From: Paucibacter sp. Y2R2-4
GTDB taxonomy: Bacteria; Pseudomonadota; Gammaproteobacteria; Burkholderiales; Burkholderiaceae_C
Reading direction: 5' to 3'
Assembly (NCBI RefSeq): GCF_025717535.1
Contig: NZ_JAJIRO010000002.1
Coordinates: forward strand, 868,001-932,000
Length of the DNA: 64,000 nt
The position numbers were made by a program, and so were the translations under genes. Position 1 is the stretch's first letter. Every line of letters starts with the position of its first letter. The notes beneath the pieces were generated by a model, which ran no database searches, was not told the origin of the DNA, and saw only the letters and a program-made list of their open reading frames with translations. Of this stretch, positions 63,904 to 64,000 are shown in pieces.

Positions 63904-64000
63904 ACGCGCCCCTGCTCACCCGCCAACTCACCGTCCACATCAACGGCCAGCCCTGCCAGGTGCCGGTCGGCTGCAACGTTGCTGCGGCCTTGGCCCACGC
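63900..64000 (+). CDS. (2Fe-2S)-binding dehydrogenase subunit (3' end outside window)
   Basis: ATG 63900 overlaps the preceding stop. The visible 34 residues (LTVHINGQPCQVPVGCNVAAALAHA) match the opening of the small 2Fe-2S subunit of D-hydroxyproline dehydrogenase. The iron-binding Cys residues lie beyond the edge. The rest of the operon, presumably including a further FAD subunit and the semialdehyde dehydrogenase, is outside the window. Confidence 0.75.
   Translation, partial: MNAPLLTRQLTVHINGQPCQVPVGCNVAAALAH

Overview
The window is high-GC bacterial chromosome of betaproteobacterial type. The best guess is Burkholderiales, near the Roseateles/Paucibacter/Rubrivivax group. The grounds are gene order (def-fmt-htpX next to LysM-dprA-smg; yajC-secD-secF; azlC-azlD), the OmpC-like betaproteobacterial porin and the codon usage. 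This is inference from familiarity; no search was run. I saw no rRNA, tRNA, CRISPR array, prophage or transposase. Coding density is high.

1-20 kb is a catabolic region. A GntR/FCD repressor faces a small VOC dioxygenase. A 2-hydroxyacid dehydrogenase then faces a long, tightly packed operon: FAH-family hydrolase, NMT1/THI5-type ABC importer (binding protein, permease, ATPase), second VOC extradiol-type dioxygenase, formamidase-like alpha/beta hydrolase, DapA-like lyase, 2-aminomuconate-deaminase-like RidA protein, RutE-like nitroreductase and TauE/SafE permease. Further on, an Lrp/AsnC regulator (KynR-like) faces kynureninase, followed by a porin, an LVIVD beta-propeller protein, a small cytochrome c and a branched-chain-type binding protein. 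The same palindrome (ATGTATACAT/TTGTATACAT) occurs in all three divergent control regions, which ties the regulator to these genes. The substrate is unknown; a nitrogen-containing aromatic is my inference.

20.6-26.8 kb holds one gene for a protein of about 2,056 residues, built from roughly 225 octapeptide repeats (S-x-x-Q-aliphatic-x-x-L) ending in an EF-hand-like calcium module. 26.8-33.6 kb carries a MerR/TipAS regulator with an MFS exporter, a TPR-GGDEF diguanylate cyclase, the divergent argP-argO pair and a DMT transporter, then a 200-bp inverted-repeat element.

34-45 kb is central carbon metabolism (class II fructose-bisphosphate aldolase, pyruvate kinase, multidomain malic enzyme, phosphoglycerate kinase), interspersed with a GHKL-ATPase/DUF4325 protein, two solute-binding-like proteins and a second diguanylate cyclase. 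45-54 kb has azlCD, a DUF2807 protein, a lipoprotein, htpX-fmt-def, a LysM protein, dprA and smg. dprA is interrupted by an exact 362-bp tandem duplication that shifts the frame.

54-60 kb has a DUF1631 protein and secF-secD-yajC. 60-64 kb is a hydroxyproline degradation operon: DapA-type deaminase, GntR regulator, hydroxyproline 2-epimerase, FAD dehydrogenase subunit and the start of a 2Fe-2S subunit, preceded by a clean palindromic operator. It runs off the right edge.
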